This document shows, in pieces, positions 11,999-19,239 of a stretch of 46,482 nt of DNA. A program made the position numbers and the translations under genes. The notes beneath the pieces were generated by a model. That model searched no databases. It was not told the origin of the DNA and saw only the letters and a list, made by a program, of their open reading frames with translations. The first letter of the stretch is position 1. Each line of letters begins with the position of its first letter. Source of the DNA: a virus; IMG/VR virus record IMGVR_UViG_3300032163_000028, positions 1 to 46,482 of that record. One strand, 5' to 3'.

Positions 11999-13603
11999 AT
12001 GTTATATTACTTTGGTAAACAGAAATTCACAAGCAGAGATGAAGTCCTAACAGCCCTCGCTCAAGCTACTAGAGTAGCCATTGATACAGAGGTAGCTGAG
12101 GATGGTAGGCTTATCGGGGTAGCAATGGCGTGGACACCAGAGGATGCTGTGTTCTTTCCTAGAGACTCTGAAGAGATGCCACTGGAGTTCCTCTCTAGAG
12201 TACCTGTTGTGTTCCATAATGCTTTATACGACATAGCCGTACTTAGAGATAACTACAACATTCTAGTAAATTGTATAGGTGACACTATGCTCCTAGCTCA
12301 GTCTTGTGGCTATCCACCCGCTCTTGGAGACCTCTCATTTGATTTCAACTTCAACCATTCCCACATCACCTCGCTTATACGTGGTGCGACAGGTAAGAAG
12401 ATAGCTAAGAAGAAACTGGGTGATGCTCCTATTGAGGATGTAGCCAAGCTCTGTTCTCAACACGCTGAGGGCACTATCAAGATATGGGATGCTCTACGTG
12501 AGTCTGCTCCTATGGCATATCACTTAGACTTTAGCCTGATCCCTGTTATACAAGCCATGCACGACAGGGGTATCAGAGTTGACCCGCAGAACGCAAACAG
12601 GAGATATGCTGTTATAAAGGATGAGATGGATGGCATCAAAGATGTCTGCAAGGATATGGGATTCAACCCAGGCTCGACTAAACAGGTAGGTATAGCCCTT
12701 TCCAATGCTGGCATCATTACTGGGTTCACAAGGAAGGGACACATGGAGACAGGTGAAGAAGCACTCTCTCCCTTCCAAGAGATGACTCCCATTGTCCCTC
12801 TAGTGTTAGCCTATAGAGACAGGCAGAAGACTGCATCTACATATCTCAAACCGTTACTTGAAGTAGAACGTGTGTATCCACACTATCATATAGTAAGAAC
12901 AGGAAGGTTTGCATCCCATCCTAATATACAGAATATACCAGAGGGTATCAGAGATTTGTATCTACCAGAGGTAGGAGAATGGTTCTGGGATGCAGATGCC
13001 TCGCAGATTGAACCTCGTCTTATGGCATGGTTTAGTGGAGACCAGAAGATGTGGAGGGATGTGAGTACAGGGGATGTCTACCAGCCTATAGCTACTCGTA
13101 TGAGAATATCACGATACACAGCCAAGCAACTTGTACTGGCTGCAAGCTATGAGGCTGGTGCAGATATGCTCGTATCAGCAGCACATAGACGTGGGGACAC
13201 TATTAACAACGGTGATGCCCAGAATTTAATTGATTTGTTCTACAAGGAATACCCACGGTTTAAGGCATGGAAGCAAGAAGTAAGACAAGATGCTGAGAGA
13301 GACGGATATGTCTATACTCTATTAGGTCGTAAGCGTACACTACAAGATATGGTATATGATGAGTACACTGGTTATGACCCTCTTAAGAAGACAGTCAACA
13401 CTCTCATTCAGGGTAGTGCAGCAGACCTGCTTAAACTGGCTATGTGGGAACTTAGGGGGGAGAAGTTATCGGCTACTATACATGATGAGATACTTATAAG
13501 TACAGACCATGATATAGACATTGCTCCACTACTCAGTCTGGGTGGGATACCTCTAGCTTGGACAGTATCAAAGGGTGAGAACTGGAAAGAGGTTAAACAA
13601 TGA
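11999..13603 (+). CDS. polA: Family A DNA polymerase with 3'-5' exonuclease
   Basis: The 534-residue protein has an exonuclease domain with DxE (Asp29, Glu31 in AIDTEV), HNALYD (Asp78) and GDTML (Asp95). The polymerase domain has motif A DADASQIEPR (catalytic Asp333), motif B RYTAKQLVLAASYEAG (Arg372, Lys376, Tyr384) and motif C IHDEIL (Asp496, Glu497). No 5'-3' exonuclease domain is present, as usual in phage enzymes, and it is shorter than T7-type enzymes (about 700). Leu380 aligns with E. coli Phe762, and the usual Tyr-Gly of motif B is Tyr-Glu. It is the phage replicative polymerase. It is last-but-one in the plus-strand arm and overlaps a 32-residue gene. Confidence 0.95.
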   Translation: MLYYFGKQKFTSRDEVLTALAQATRVAIDTEVAEDGRLIGVAMAWTPEDAVFFPRDSEEMPLEFLSRVPVVFHNALYDIAVLRDNYNILVNCIGDTMLLAQSCGYPPALGDLSFDFNFNHSHITSLIRGATGKKIAKKKLGDAPIEDVAKLCSQHAEGTIKIWDALRESAPMAYHLDFSLIPVIQAMHDRGIRVDPQNANRRYAVIKDEMDGIKDVCKDMGFNPGSTKQVGIALSNAGIITGFTRKGHMETGEEALSPFQEMTPIVPLVLAYRDRQKTASTYLKPLLEVERVYPHYHIVRTGRFASHPNIQNIPEGIRDLYLPEVGEWFWDADASQIEPRLMAWFSGDQKMWRDVSTGDVYQPIATRMRISRYTAKQLVLAASYEAGADMLVSAAHRRGDTINNGDAQNLIDLFYKEYPRFKAWKQEVRQDAERDGYVYTLLGRKRTLQDMVYDEYTGYDPLKKTVNTLIQGSAADLLKLAMWELRGEKLSATIHDEILISTDHDIDIAPLLSLGGIPLAWTVSKGENWKEVKQ

Positions 13604-13698
13604 AGAAATCAGATGTGTGGTTTCTAGTCCGATTGGTGCTAAGAACCTTACTCGGTATCTTAGAACAGTGGTATATGAGATTGAAGAGACGGGTGTGA
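13600..13698 (+). CDS. Small basic protein, 32 aa
   Basis: The ATG overlaps the polymerase stop (ATGA) and lies behind aaagaggtt. The 32-residue product is basic and amphipathic (VWFLVRLVLRTLLGIL, then RLKRRV), possibly membrane-associating. It ends ten bases before the convergent late arm; no strong bidirectional terminator is visible there. Low-to-moderate confidence because of its size. Confidence 0.4.
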   Translation: MKKSDVWFLVRLVLRTLLGILEQWYMRLKRRV

Positions 13699-13708
13699 AC
13701 TGGCTCGT

Positions 13709-13966
13709 CTACCTTCTATTGTTGTGTCTTTTCCTCTCATACTTTATCCCAATCCCTACCTTGTCTTTAGCCATCTGTTCCAGTACCCACACCCACGCCA
13801 TCCCGTCTACGAATGTAAGGATTACCTGGATTACTATGATTAGGAGTGCTAACTTGTAAACTTCGTTCGCCAACAAAGACCCTGCCCAGACATCGAGAGG
13901 GATAGTTAGTGCTCCGTATAAAATAGTTAAGTTCTTTAGCAGTTTGTATTTCACCTGGAGGCTCAT
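13709..13966 (-). CDS. Small two-helix membrane protein, holin-like candidate, 85 aa
   Basis: The protein has two hydrophobic segments (about residues 12-30 and 37-60, with LALLIIVIQVILTFVDG) and a charged, Lys/Arg-rich C-terminus, the layout of a small holin or antiholin. It is the last gene of the late minus-strand arm, beside other membrane proteins of a lysis cluster. The GGAG ribosome binding site and start codon lie in a hairpin (13954-13980), so translation may be restrained by RNA structure. No signature family recognised. Confidence 0.6.
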   Translation of the reverse strand: MSLQVKYKLLKNLTILYGALTIPLDVWAGSLLANEVYKLALLIIVIQVILTFVDGMAWVWVLEQMAKDKVGIGIKYERKRHNNRR

Positions 13967-13980
13967 CGTCCATCTCCAGG
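13954..13980 (-). promoter_or_regulatory. Hairpin covering ribosome binding site and start of the 13966 gene
   Basis: CCTGGAG (13954-13960) and CTCCAGG (13974-13980) are perfectly complementary with a 13-base loop. On the minus-strand mRNA the first arm holds the GGAG ribosome binding site and the loop holds the ATG, as well as a second ATG in another frame. Such sequestering hairpins are known for phage late and lysis genes; its effect here is inferred. Confidence 0.5.
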
Positions 13981-14008
13981 CATCTTTGTCTCCACATCAT
14001 GTTCCTAC

Positions 14009-14668
14009 TTATTTAACATGTTCCATTACACTTAATCTTGCCCACTCTGGCATGTTATTCCACTTAACACCTTGTAGGAGATAACCCAATCCACCAAGTT
14101 GATAACCCATTGAACGATTCTTTTTGATAGCAGTTACCATGTCCTTCTGTATTACCAACTCACGTTGACTGTGGTACAGCCATCTGCTCTCGTAAGTCCA
14201 GTCACCTGTTCGGCAGGGGTCTTCTATGCCCTGTTCAGGATAATAACCCCTCTGCTCTTCAAACATCCTCTTGGCCAGTTCTAACACAGTCTCAAAGTGT
14301 CCAACATAATCCGCTTCCACTTGTGCAGGATTATCGGTATTAGTTAGTATGTAAGGTTTGCTCCACTCAGCCTTAAAAAGCATGGTAGCAGTTGTTGGTT
14401 TAGGCATCTGTTCATCTACTGTTGGTTCTGGGATGACTACAGTGTCACTAACACTTGGCAGACCCATTGATGGTTGAGGTAAAGCCAAGCCTATCTTTTT
14501 ACTATTAGCTAGACCAACACCAACATCGGCTATACCTTGACCCACGATGTAGGATATGATAACCCAGAGTATTTCCTCTGGAATAGCAATCCCATAAGCC
14601 TTAGCAAAAGCTACAACCGCACCGATGACGGCTGCCCACAACTTCTTTGAAGTGTAAAAATGTTTCAT
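14009..14668 (-). CDS. Holin-like N-terminal domain fused to a soluble C-terminal domain, 219 aa
   Basis: Residues 6-55 (KKLWAAVIGAVVAFAKAYG, then EEILWVIISYIVGQGIADVG) closely resemble small phage holins with two short membrane helices. A Pro/Thr-rich linker (residues 65-95) follows, then a soluble domain of about 120 residues with conserved-looking Trp/Tyr residues (EWSKPYILTNTDN, GDWTYESRWLYHSQ) that I do not recognise. It may be a holin with an attached cell-wall or regulatory domain. Good ribosome binding site (aggaggttcaatt). It is in the lysis cluster behind the promoter at 15480. Confidence 0.65.
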   Translation of the reverse strand: MKHFYTSKKLWAAVIGAVVAFAKAYGIAIPEEILWVIISYIVGQGIADVGVGLANSKKIGLALPQPSMGLPSVSDTVVIPEPTVDEQMPKPTTATMLFKAEWSKPYILTNTDNPAQVEADYVGHFETVLELAKRMFEEQRGYYPEQGIEDPCRTGDWTYESRWLYHSQRELVIQKDMVTAIKKNRSMGYQLGGLGYLLQGVKWNNMPEWARLSVMEHVK

Positions 14669-14679
14669 AATTGAACCTC

Positions 14680-15210
14680 CTATTTAGCAATGCTTGCTTT
14701 ATACTCAGGTTTAGTACCAAACACCCAGACCTCACCAGTCTGGGGTTCTAGCTCGTACATACCATCATCTGTCATCATAGCATTCCACGCATGACCACCC
14801 TGCGGTGTATCACCCCATACTTCCCAGATAGCATTGACACCGTAGAACATCTTAGACCATGCTGGAAGAGCATCAGCGAAGTCGTCACAATCGAACCCCA
14901 CCTCTTCTGCCGAGTTAGATGTATAAGGCGGACAGTTATCAAGACAATCATAGGCTATTATAAGCCAGTTAGAGATGTCTAGTGGATAGAAGAAATATTC
15001 ATCTTCCATCCCGAATTGGGATTGGTCACAAGCCCATACTATCTTATGGCTGTTCCAAAAGTTAAGAACATCAGTAGCTACACATCTACCCAGCTTCAAG
15101 TCCAACTCATCATCTCCATCATTATCGTCTTCGTTATCACCCTTACCAAACAGTAATGCCAACAGTTTGTTGAGTGCGTCTATGCAAGTCACTTTATCAT
15201 ACTCCTTCAA
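14680..15210 (-). CDS. Transglutaminase-like cysteine peptidase fold protein, 176 aa; lysin candidate
   Basis: The C-terminal half has the order expected for a transglutaminase/papain-like catalytic triad: Cys in GFDCDDFADAL, His in QGGHAWNAM about 35 residues later, and an acidic residue in YELEPQTGEV. It starts with an acidic, low-complexity stretch (GDNEDDNDGDDELDL). No amidase, lysozyme or CHAP gene was found elsewhere, and this gene lies between membrane proteins in the lysis cluster, so it may be the endolysin or a peptide-processing enzyme. Ribosome binding site aaaggagag. Fold assignment moderate; the lysin role is inference. Confidence 0.65.
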   Translation of the reverse strand: MKEYDKVTCIDALNKLLALLFGKGDNEDDNDGDDELDLKLGRCVATDVLNFWNSHKIVWACDQSQFGMEDEYFFYPLDISNWLIIAYDCLDNCPPYTSNSAEEVGFDCDDFADALPAWSKMFYGVNAIWEVWGDTPQGGHAWNAMMTDDGMYELEPQTGEVWVFGTKPEYKASIAK

Positions 15211-15212
15211 GG

Positions 15213-15455
15213 TTACTCTCCTTTTATTTTCTCCTCAATTCTATTTAATGTTTCCTTTATATTCTCAAGTAAACCAATTTGTGTCACATGTTCCTTGCTA
15301 CAATCTACAATAAAGTCATGTAGACTGATAGGATTGCCAGCTTTACCATTTCCATTCCTAGACTTCCTATCCAACATTGACCTAATAAAGAGTGTAAGAA
15401 CAGCGATGACTGTTACGAGTGCCGTGATTATGCTGATAATGGTTTGCTCGGACAT
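15213..15455 (-). CDS. Single-pass membrane protein with coiled coil (holin/XhlA- or spanin-like), 80 aa
   Basis: Residues 5-24 (TIISIITALVTVIAVLTLFI) form one transmembrane helix, followed by a basic stretch (RSMLDRKSRNGNGK) and an amphipathic C-terminal helix (GLLENIKETLNRIEEKIKGE) likely to form a coiled coil. Small holin-associated XhlA proteins have a similar size but usually the opposite order. It is the first gene behind the consensus promoter at 15480-15508, with aaggagtg as ribosome binding site, and starts the lysis cluster. Confidence 0.65.
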   Translation of the reverse strand: MSEQTIISIITALVTVIAVLTLFIRSMLDRKSRNGNGKAGNPISLHDFIVDCSKEHVTQIGLLENIKETLNRIEEKIKGE

Positions 15456-15466
15456 CGGGACACTCC

Positions 15467-15601
15467 TTAATACGTTCTAAGTATACACGGGTTAAGAACC
15501 TGTGTCAACCATGTAATCAACCAAATGGTTAGAAACCACAGAATCTGAGAAACAAAAAGTCCGACTGCAAAGGCTGTCATTAACTTAAACCATTTGCTCA
15601 T
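15467..15601 (-). CDS. Small membrane protein, 44 aa
   Basis: The gene has an ATGA overlap with the stop of the gene upstream (15598) and a clear ribosome binding site (aaagggag). The product is mainly one or two membrane helices (LMTAFAVGLFVSQILWFL, then TIWLITWLTQVL) with a short polar tail. Its 3' end contains the promoter for the following lysis genes. It could be a holin or pinholin-type protein; family not recognised. Confidence 0.6.
   Translation of the reverse strand: MSKWFKLMTAFAVGLFVSQILWFLTIWLITWLTQVLNPCILRTY
15480..15508 (-). promoter_or_regulatory. Consensus sigma70 promoter for the lysis cluster
   Basis: On the minus strand the -35 TTGACA (15508-15503) and -10 TATACT (15485-15480) are separated by 17 bases. 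The predicted start is near 15473, with the next gene's ATG at 15455. It lies inside the 3' end of the 44-residue membrane-protein gene, so the lysis genes can be transcribed independently of the long late transcript. Confidence 0.75.
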
Positions 15602-15765
15602 ACTGCTACTCCCTTTATATGAGATATACTGGCTACTGCTACACCTTTCTTATGAGAGATACTGGCAGCAGCGATACCTTTGACTTGTGATATGTTTGCC
15701 CAGCCTGATATGACTGCTTTGACAGCACGTTGCTGAGGCTGAGGTGGTGGTCTCCAGATAGCCAT
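15598..15765 (-). CDS. Small repeat protein with three 11-residue repeats, 55 aa
   Basis: After a Pro/Gln-rich N-terminus (MAIWRPPPQPQQ), residues 25-55 consist of three tandem 11-residue units: ISQVKGIAAAS, ISHKKGVAVAS and ISHIKGVAV. The DNA shows matching 33-base tandem repetition. Small beta-strand repeats of this type suit a fibrous or beta-solenoid virion part. It lies at the end of the tail-fibre cluster. The start codon follows aaggagtttag. No family recognised. Confidence 0.6.
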   Translation of the reverse strand: MAIWRPPPQPQQRAVKAVISGWANISQVKGIAAASISHKKGVAVASISHIKGVAV

Positions 15766-15774
15766 CTAAACTCC

Positions 15775-16275
15775 TTAGTAGATTTCTTCGAAGTTTACTG
15801 TGCAGTTCCAACCAGTTAGAGTACCAGGGTCAGCTAAGAATCTCACTACAAATGCTACTGCTCCGGTCAGAAATATTCTTTCTGCAGGAGTTGGAATCCA
15901 AAGCCAGCCGTTAAGTGCATTGAAAGCAGCTTCTACCAACGATACATAACCTGGAGTTGCATCTGCCGAACCAGTAATTCCGCACTTGCCTGCGGCTAAC
16001 GTTCCTGCGACACCAGCGATGGCGGAAGCTGCCCCGCCATACATTGCTGCCGATGGCGTAACAGTAGCAACAGTTAGATTGCCACCAGTTCTGGCAGCTA
16101 AAGATGCCCTCACCATAGCAGATGTAGCATTGGCTCCCTGAGTAATCTCCACTCTGTTAATCGCCAGCACAGAGCCAGCAGCAGGCGGTGTAGCGACTGG
16201 ATAGATACCGACCAGGACATTGACTGCTGTTACCATTGTTGCGTTGGCTGCGACTATGTTGTAAATTCTTCCCAT
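15775..16275 (-). CDS. Probable virion/tail-fibre-associated protein, 166 aa
   Basis: The protein is rich in Ala, Thr, Val and Gly with alternating hydrophobic residues, as in beta-rich phage structural proteins (MVTAVNVLVGIYPVATPP, then FLTGAVAFVVRFLADPG). No catalytic motif or transmembrane pattern is evident. It lies in the tail-fibre region directly after the DUF2341 protein gene, with a strong ribosome binding site (aaaaaggaggtttaac). Function inferred from context only. Confidence 0.6.
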   Translation of the reverse strand: MGRIYNIVAANATMVTAVNVLVGIYPVATPPAAGSVLAINRVEITQGANATSAMVRASLAARTGGNLTVATVTPSAAMYGGAASAIAGVAGTLAAGKCGITGSADATPGYVSLVEAAFNALNGWLWIPTPAERIFLTGAVAFVVRFLADPGTLTGWNCTVNFEEIY

Positions 16276-16293
16276 GTTAAACCTCCTTTTTAT

Positions 16294-17274
16294 TTAATGT
16301 GCTAAAATATGCGGATAAAATCCTCTTGTCGGAATATACATTAACTCTTCACTTCCCCAACTTCCCCAAGTTGGCTCTGTGGCAGTCCACTTGCGGACTA
16401 TGTAATCATCAAAATAGGGCAAGTTGGCAGTGCCCCCAGAAAGTACGCCAATAGTCCCATTACTTCCAGTTGTTGTCTGCATCCCAGCAGCCGCCTTAAT
16501 CTTCACACCATTGAGCCAGATGTCGTAAGTTTTTGCTGTCCAATCAATATTATTTATTTCAAATAACTGCCAAGCTGCTGCACCTGTTATGTTTACACCA
16601 GTATCTCTATAGTCAGTATCATAGTAGTAAACACTACCATCTAATGTAGTCCCCGCACGGTCAATTAGCACGGTTATACGGTTAGTGCCATTACCCTGTA
16701 GGGAAACATATACCTCCTCATTATTGGTAAAAGCATTTATGTAAGCTCGATTACGGATAGCATAACCCGTACCAGCAGCATAGGGTATTGTCGACCAAGC
16801 CGCAGAGTTGGCTAGTAACTGGCTTCTGGTAGTGCTATAAGCTACGGCAGTAGATATATGACAATGGGCTGCAACCTCAGTCCAACTTCCTCCGACAGTA
16901 TCTCCATTGTTGCCTCTCTCAAAGTTATCAAACAGTAAAAAGGTATTTGCCCCACTACTTACTGCCGTTGCATCAGCTTTGCCATAGTACATATAGAGAG
17001 TGGTGTCGGGCGTGGCATTGTTTTCAACCCAGATTGTAGCTAATTGATTAGGCGTTGTGTCTGTTATTGACTCTATCCAGTAGTCGAGTAAAGTTGTGCC
17101 ATCTGCTCCTGTAAACCTTAAATCATCAAAGTCTGTTTGGCAATGTGAATTACAGTCAACCTCTTCGCCAGTTGCCCCAGACGATTCACCAACTAGGATT
17201 TTAGTCTGGTAACTAGCAGAGGCGTTTGTGACTGTTACTTGTTTTCTGTAAGTCCAGCCTGTCAACCATCCCAT
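16294..17274 (-). CDS. DUF2341-containing receptor-binding or tail protein, 326 aa
   Basis: The N-terminal 110 residues match the DUF2341 pattern: GWTYRKQVTVTNASASYQ, CQTDFDDLRFTGADGTTLLD, YWIES, IWVEN and a YMYYGK end. The C-terminal 200 residues look like a concanavalin/laminin-G-type beta sandwich (LLFDNFERGNNGDTVGG, then a repeated beta pattern ending DDYIVRKWTATEPTWGSWG). Such architecture is typical of proteins that bind surface sugars. Placed among tail fibres, it probably helps receptor binding. Its start overlaps the stop of an 18-codon frame. Confidence 0.75.
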   Translation of the reverse strand: MGWLTGWTYRKQVTVTNASASYQTKILVGESSGATGEEVDCNSHCQTDFDDLRFTGADGTTLLDYWIESITDTTPNQLATIWVENNATPDTTLYMYYGKADATAVSSGANTFLLFDNFERGNNGDTVGGSWTEVAAHCHISTAVAYSTTRSQLLANSAAWSTIPYAAGTGYAIRNRAYINAFTNNEEVYVSLQGNGTNRITVLIDRAGTTLDGSVYYYDTDYRDTGVNITGAAAWQLFEINNIDWTAKTYDIWLNGVKIKAAAGMQTTTGSNGTIGVLSGGTANLPYFDDYIVRKWTATEPTWGSWGSEELMYIPTRGFYPHILAH

Positions 17275-17330
17275 TAATTTACCTCAGTGGGCAGACCTAA
17301 GCCTGCCAATAGTTTCTTAATGTCTGTCAT
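17274..17330 (-). CDS. Possible 18-aa peptide gene
   Basis: A frame of 18 codons (MTDIKKLLAGLGLPTEVN) fills the gap between two tail genes and ends TAATG on the start of the DUF2341 gene, which would couple their translation. The ribosome binding site is weak (taggatg). It may simply be a coupling leader. Confidence 0.3.
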   Translation of the reverse strand: MTDIKKLLAGLGLPTEVN

Positions 17331-17342
17331 TTGTTTTGCATC

Positions 17343-18455
17343 CTACACGAGTTTCAGCCAGTCATTTTCGGGACAGAAAAAGAGTTCGTCTGCTGTATTG
17401 CCATAGCCCATGATGCGGACTATGTCAGTTGTTCCCGTTGGGGCAGCCACTTGCACATCACCTGCGGTGGTACTCATAAAGACTGGAGCACCTATGGTCA
17501 GGGTAGGGAAGGCAGTAGCAGCATTTACCTTACCAAACAGTAGAACTTTACAGGCTGCATTTTCTGCTACTGCTGATAGCATTATCCCTAGTTTGAAATT
17601 ACATCCCGCAGCAGCGTTATCTGCACTGGCAAGTTCCCATTTACTATCATTTGTTTGAAAATAAACCAAATCCCCAAAGACGGTTGTTCCATATCCTGCC
17701 GTTCCTGCCTCTGTAATACCAGAATATTTACCATCTGCACTTGGAGCAGCAGTTAATTGTATCTCTACATTCTCTGTCAAGGCTAGTGAGAATAGTAATG
17801 CCTGTAATTCTGCTACAGATAAACCTTTGATAGCACCACCTGTTATTCTCCCTACTACTTGCTGTGCAGCGATTGTGATTGCTTCAGGAGTATCATTAGA
17901 GGTTGCCATCAGTACCGTATAGGCATCATAAAGTGCCTTGGCAACATAATTTGTGGCTGTCTCGGCAGCCATTGTGCCAATCCCATGTGCAGCCGCTCCT
18001 GAAGTGGCAACATAATGATCCCGAAAGGCATTGGAGGTAATTGCTTTAGTTATTAAGGCATCTGTACCACCTGCTGTATCATCAAGAAATAACCCTGTAT
18101 CTATAGTTTCAACTAATCCGCCAGCAGCGGTTAAAACATGACACTTCCCACCTTCAAAGTATAGAGCATACCCCGATTCAAGTTGTAGGTCTTTCGGTAT
18201 TAATCTCCGAGAAGTTCCGCCTGTTGGTTTATGATATAGATTGACATGATTGTGTGCAGCACCAGTATTAACAAGAATGATTGCAGTAACAACGTCTGTG
18301 CTGTTGGCTGTGTACAGAGTGCCTATTGAATTGGCTAGTTGCCCATCGGCAAGGTTAGCCAGAGCATTGTTGTCCAACCCATATATCTGAAAATCTACTT
18401 CTGCCGCTACGGTAGCATCGCCTTGGATTAAGTCTGCATTTTCAATGACTATCAT
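17343..18455 (-). CDS. Probable tail-fibre/virion protein, 370 aa
   Basis: The sequence is beta-rich and repetitive in style, with many Ala/Thr/Gly residues. Segments such as AELQALLFSLALTENVEIQL, SADGKYSGITEAG and AACKVLLFGKVNAATA are typical of phage tail spikes and fibre shafts or capsid decoration. The early part (NTGAAHNHVNLYHKPTGG) resembles modules that decorate virions. No enzyme motif was seen. It is in the tail cluster with a good ribosome binding site (cggaggatagact). Function by context. Confidence 0.65.
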   Translation of the reverse strand: MIVIENADLIQGDATVAAEVDFQIYGLDNNALANLADGQLANSIGTLYTANSTDVVTAIILVNTGAAHNHVNLYHKPTGGTSRRLIPKDLQLESGYALYFEGGKCHVLTAAGGLVETIDTGLFLDDTAGGTDALITKAITSNAFRDHYVATSGAAAHGIGTMAAETATNYVAKALYDAYTVLMATSNDTPEAITIAAQQVVGRITGGAIKGLSVAELQALLFSLALTENVEIQLTAAPSADGKYSGITEAGTAGYGTTVFGDLVYFQTNDSKWELASADNAAAGCNFKLGIMLSAVAENAACKVLLFGKVNAATAFPTLTIGAPVFMSTTAGDVQVAAPTGTTDIVRIMGYGNTADELFFCPENDWLKLV

Positions 18456-18458
18456 AGT

Positions 18459-18689
18459 CTATCCTCCGAATACGATTGCCCAGACTAGAGCCATCGGGTC
18501 AGTGTTTCCCCCAGTAGCCCATATAGGGTCTGCACCATGCCCCTTAGAAGTCAATACCTGCAAATCATCCCCATGCAGTAACTCAGCAGGTACTGTGGCA
18601 TTACGATAGATGATACTACCTCTTTCTGTTAGAAGGGAATTAAGCATCACATCAGTTTCATAGGCTAATTTCTTCCACGTAGCAGCCAT
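18459..18689 (-). CDS. Tail-fibre module protein, paralog A, 76 aa
   Basis: It starts MAATWKKLAYETDVML and continues LLTERGSIIYRNATVPAELL and DDLQVLTSKG, the same order as the two proteins at 18861 and 19240. The shared module (a GDIIYAS-type strand, then a VL-hinge and a W) is the repeat found in many phage tail fibres. It lacks the longer C-terminal half of its paralogs. Its start overlaps the upstream helical gene by context only (one base apart). Confidence 0.6.
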   Translation of the reverse strand: MAATWKKLAYETDVMLNSLLTERGSIIYRNATVPAELLHGDDLQVLTSKGHGADPIWATGGNTDPMALVWAIVFGG

Positions 18690-18690
18690 A

Positions 18691-18852
18691 TCATTCTTCC
18701 TTCAAGGTCTTACGCCAGTATCGGAATATATCATCTGTCAACTTAACCAATACCAGATAGAGTTCATAAGGCTTGAGGGTAGTCATGTGTTTATCCACGA
18801 CTTCCCCCAAGTCGTTATTAAACTCAGCCATGAGTTCTTCCCTATCTTCCAT
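18691..18852 (-). CDS. Small helical acidic protein, 53 aa
   Basis: The 53-residue product (MEDREELMAEFNNDLGEVVD, then KPYELYLVLVKLTDDIFRYW) is helical and acidic. The ribosome binding site is taggaagttga. It fills the gap between two tail-module paralogs, where small helical proteins such as fibre chaperones or assembly factors are common. No family recognised. Confidence 0.6.
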   Translation of the reverse strand: MEDREELMAEFNNDLGEVVDKHMTTLKPYELYLVLVKLTDDIFRYWRKTLKEE

Positions 18853-18860
18853 TCAACTTC

Positions 18861-19229
18861 CTATATGGCTGAACACAAATACAGATGCAAGTCTCCACCT
18901 GTAGTGTCAAAGTACCACTTTCCAACCGCAGCACTTGGCGGAGAGGCTTCGTTCTGTACTTGTAGGTCTTTTGCTTGTTGGCCGTCAAAGTCCATAGCAG
19001 CATCAGGTGCTGTGTGGTCATTGAGCTTATGAGCTCCTACAGCAAAACCAGAGGGGTCTACCCAATCGGGAGTGTCGGTTGCTACGTTGAGTACATGGGT
19101 ATCATGTCCTGCTATTGCAACTAACGCTGGTGTTGACGCAGCGGAAGCTGTAATCAAGTCACCTGTTGTTGCCAGATAGGATTCTAGTATTGCATCATCT
19201 TCAAAAGCTACCTTTTTCCACGTTGCCAT
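18861..19229 (-). CDS. Tail-fibre module protein, paralog B, 122 aa
   Basis: Begins MATWKKVAFEDDAILESYL and has TTGDLITASAASTPALV, VLNVATDTPDWVDPSGF and VGKWYFDTTGGDLHLYLCS. It is clearly paralogous to the proteins at 18459 and 19240. The last part is the 'fewer-words' fibre module in which a G-x-W-Y-F-D-T block ends a beta hairpin. Strong ribosome binding site (aggaggtataat). Probably part of the adsorption apparatus. Confidence 0.65.
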   Translation of the reverse strand: MATWKKVAFEDDAILESYLATTGDLITASAASTPALVAIAGHDTHVLNVATDTPDWVDPSGFAVGAHKLNDHTAPDAAMDFDGQQAKDLQVQNEASPPSAAVGKWYFDTTGGDLHLYLCSAI

Positions 19230-19239
19230 ATTATACCTC

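Noticed and set aside
13767-14000. Minus-strand frame of 77 codons overlapping the small holin-like gene
   Set aside because: Composition is low-complexity (GVGVGTGTDG), and the other frame gives a sensible membrane protein; only its start lies in the shared hairpin loop.
17343-18455. Diversity-generating retroelement target gene (as in BPP-1 relatives)
   Set aside because: No reverse transcriptase and no template/variable repeat pair were seen.
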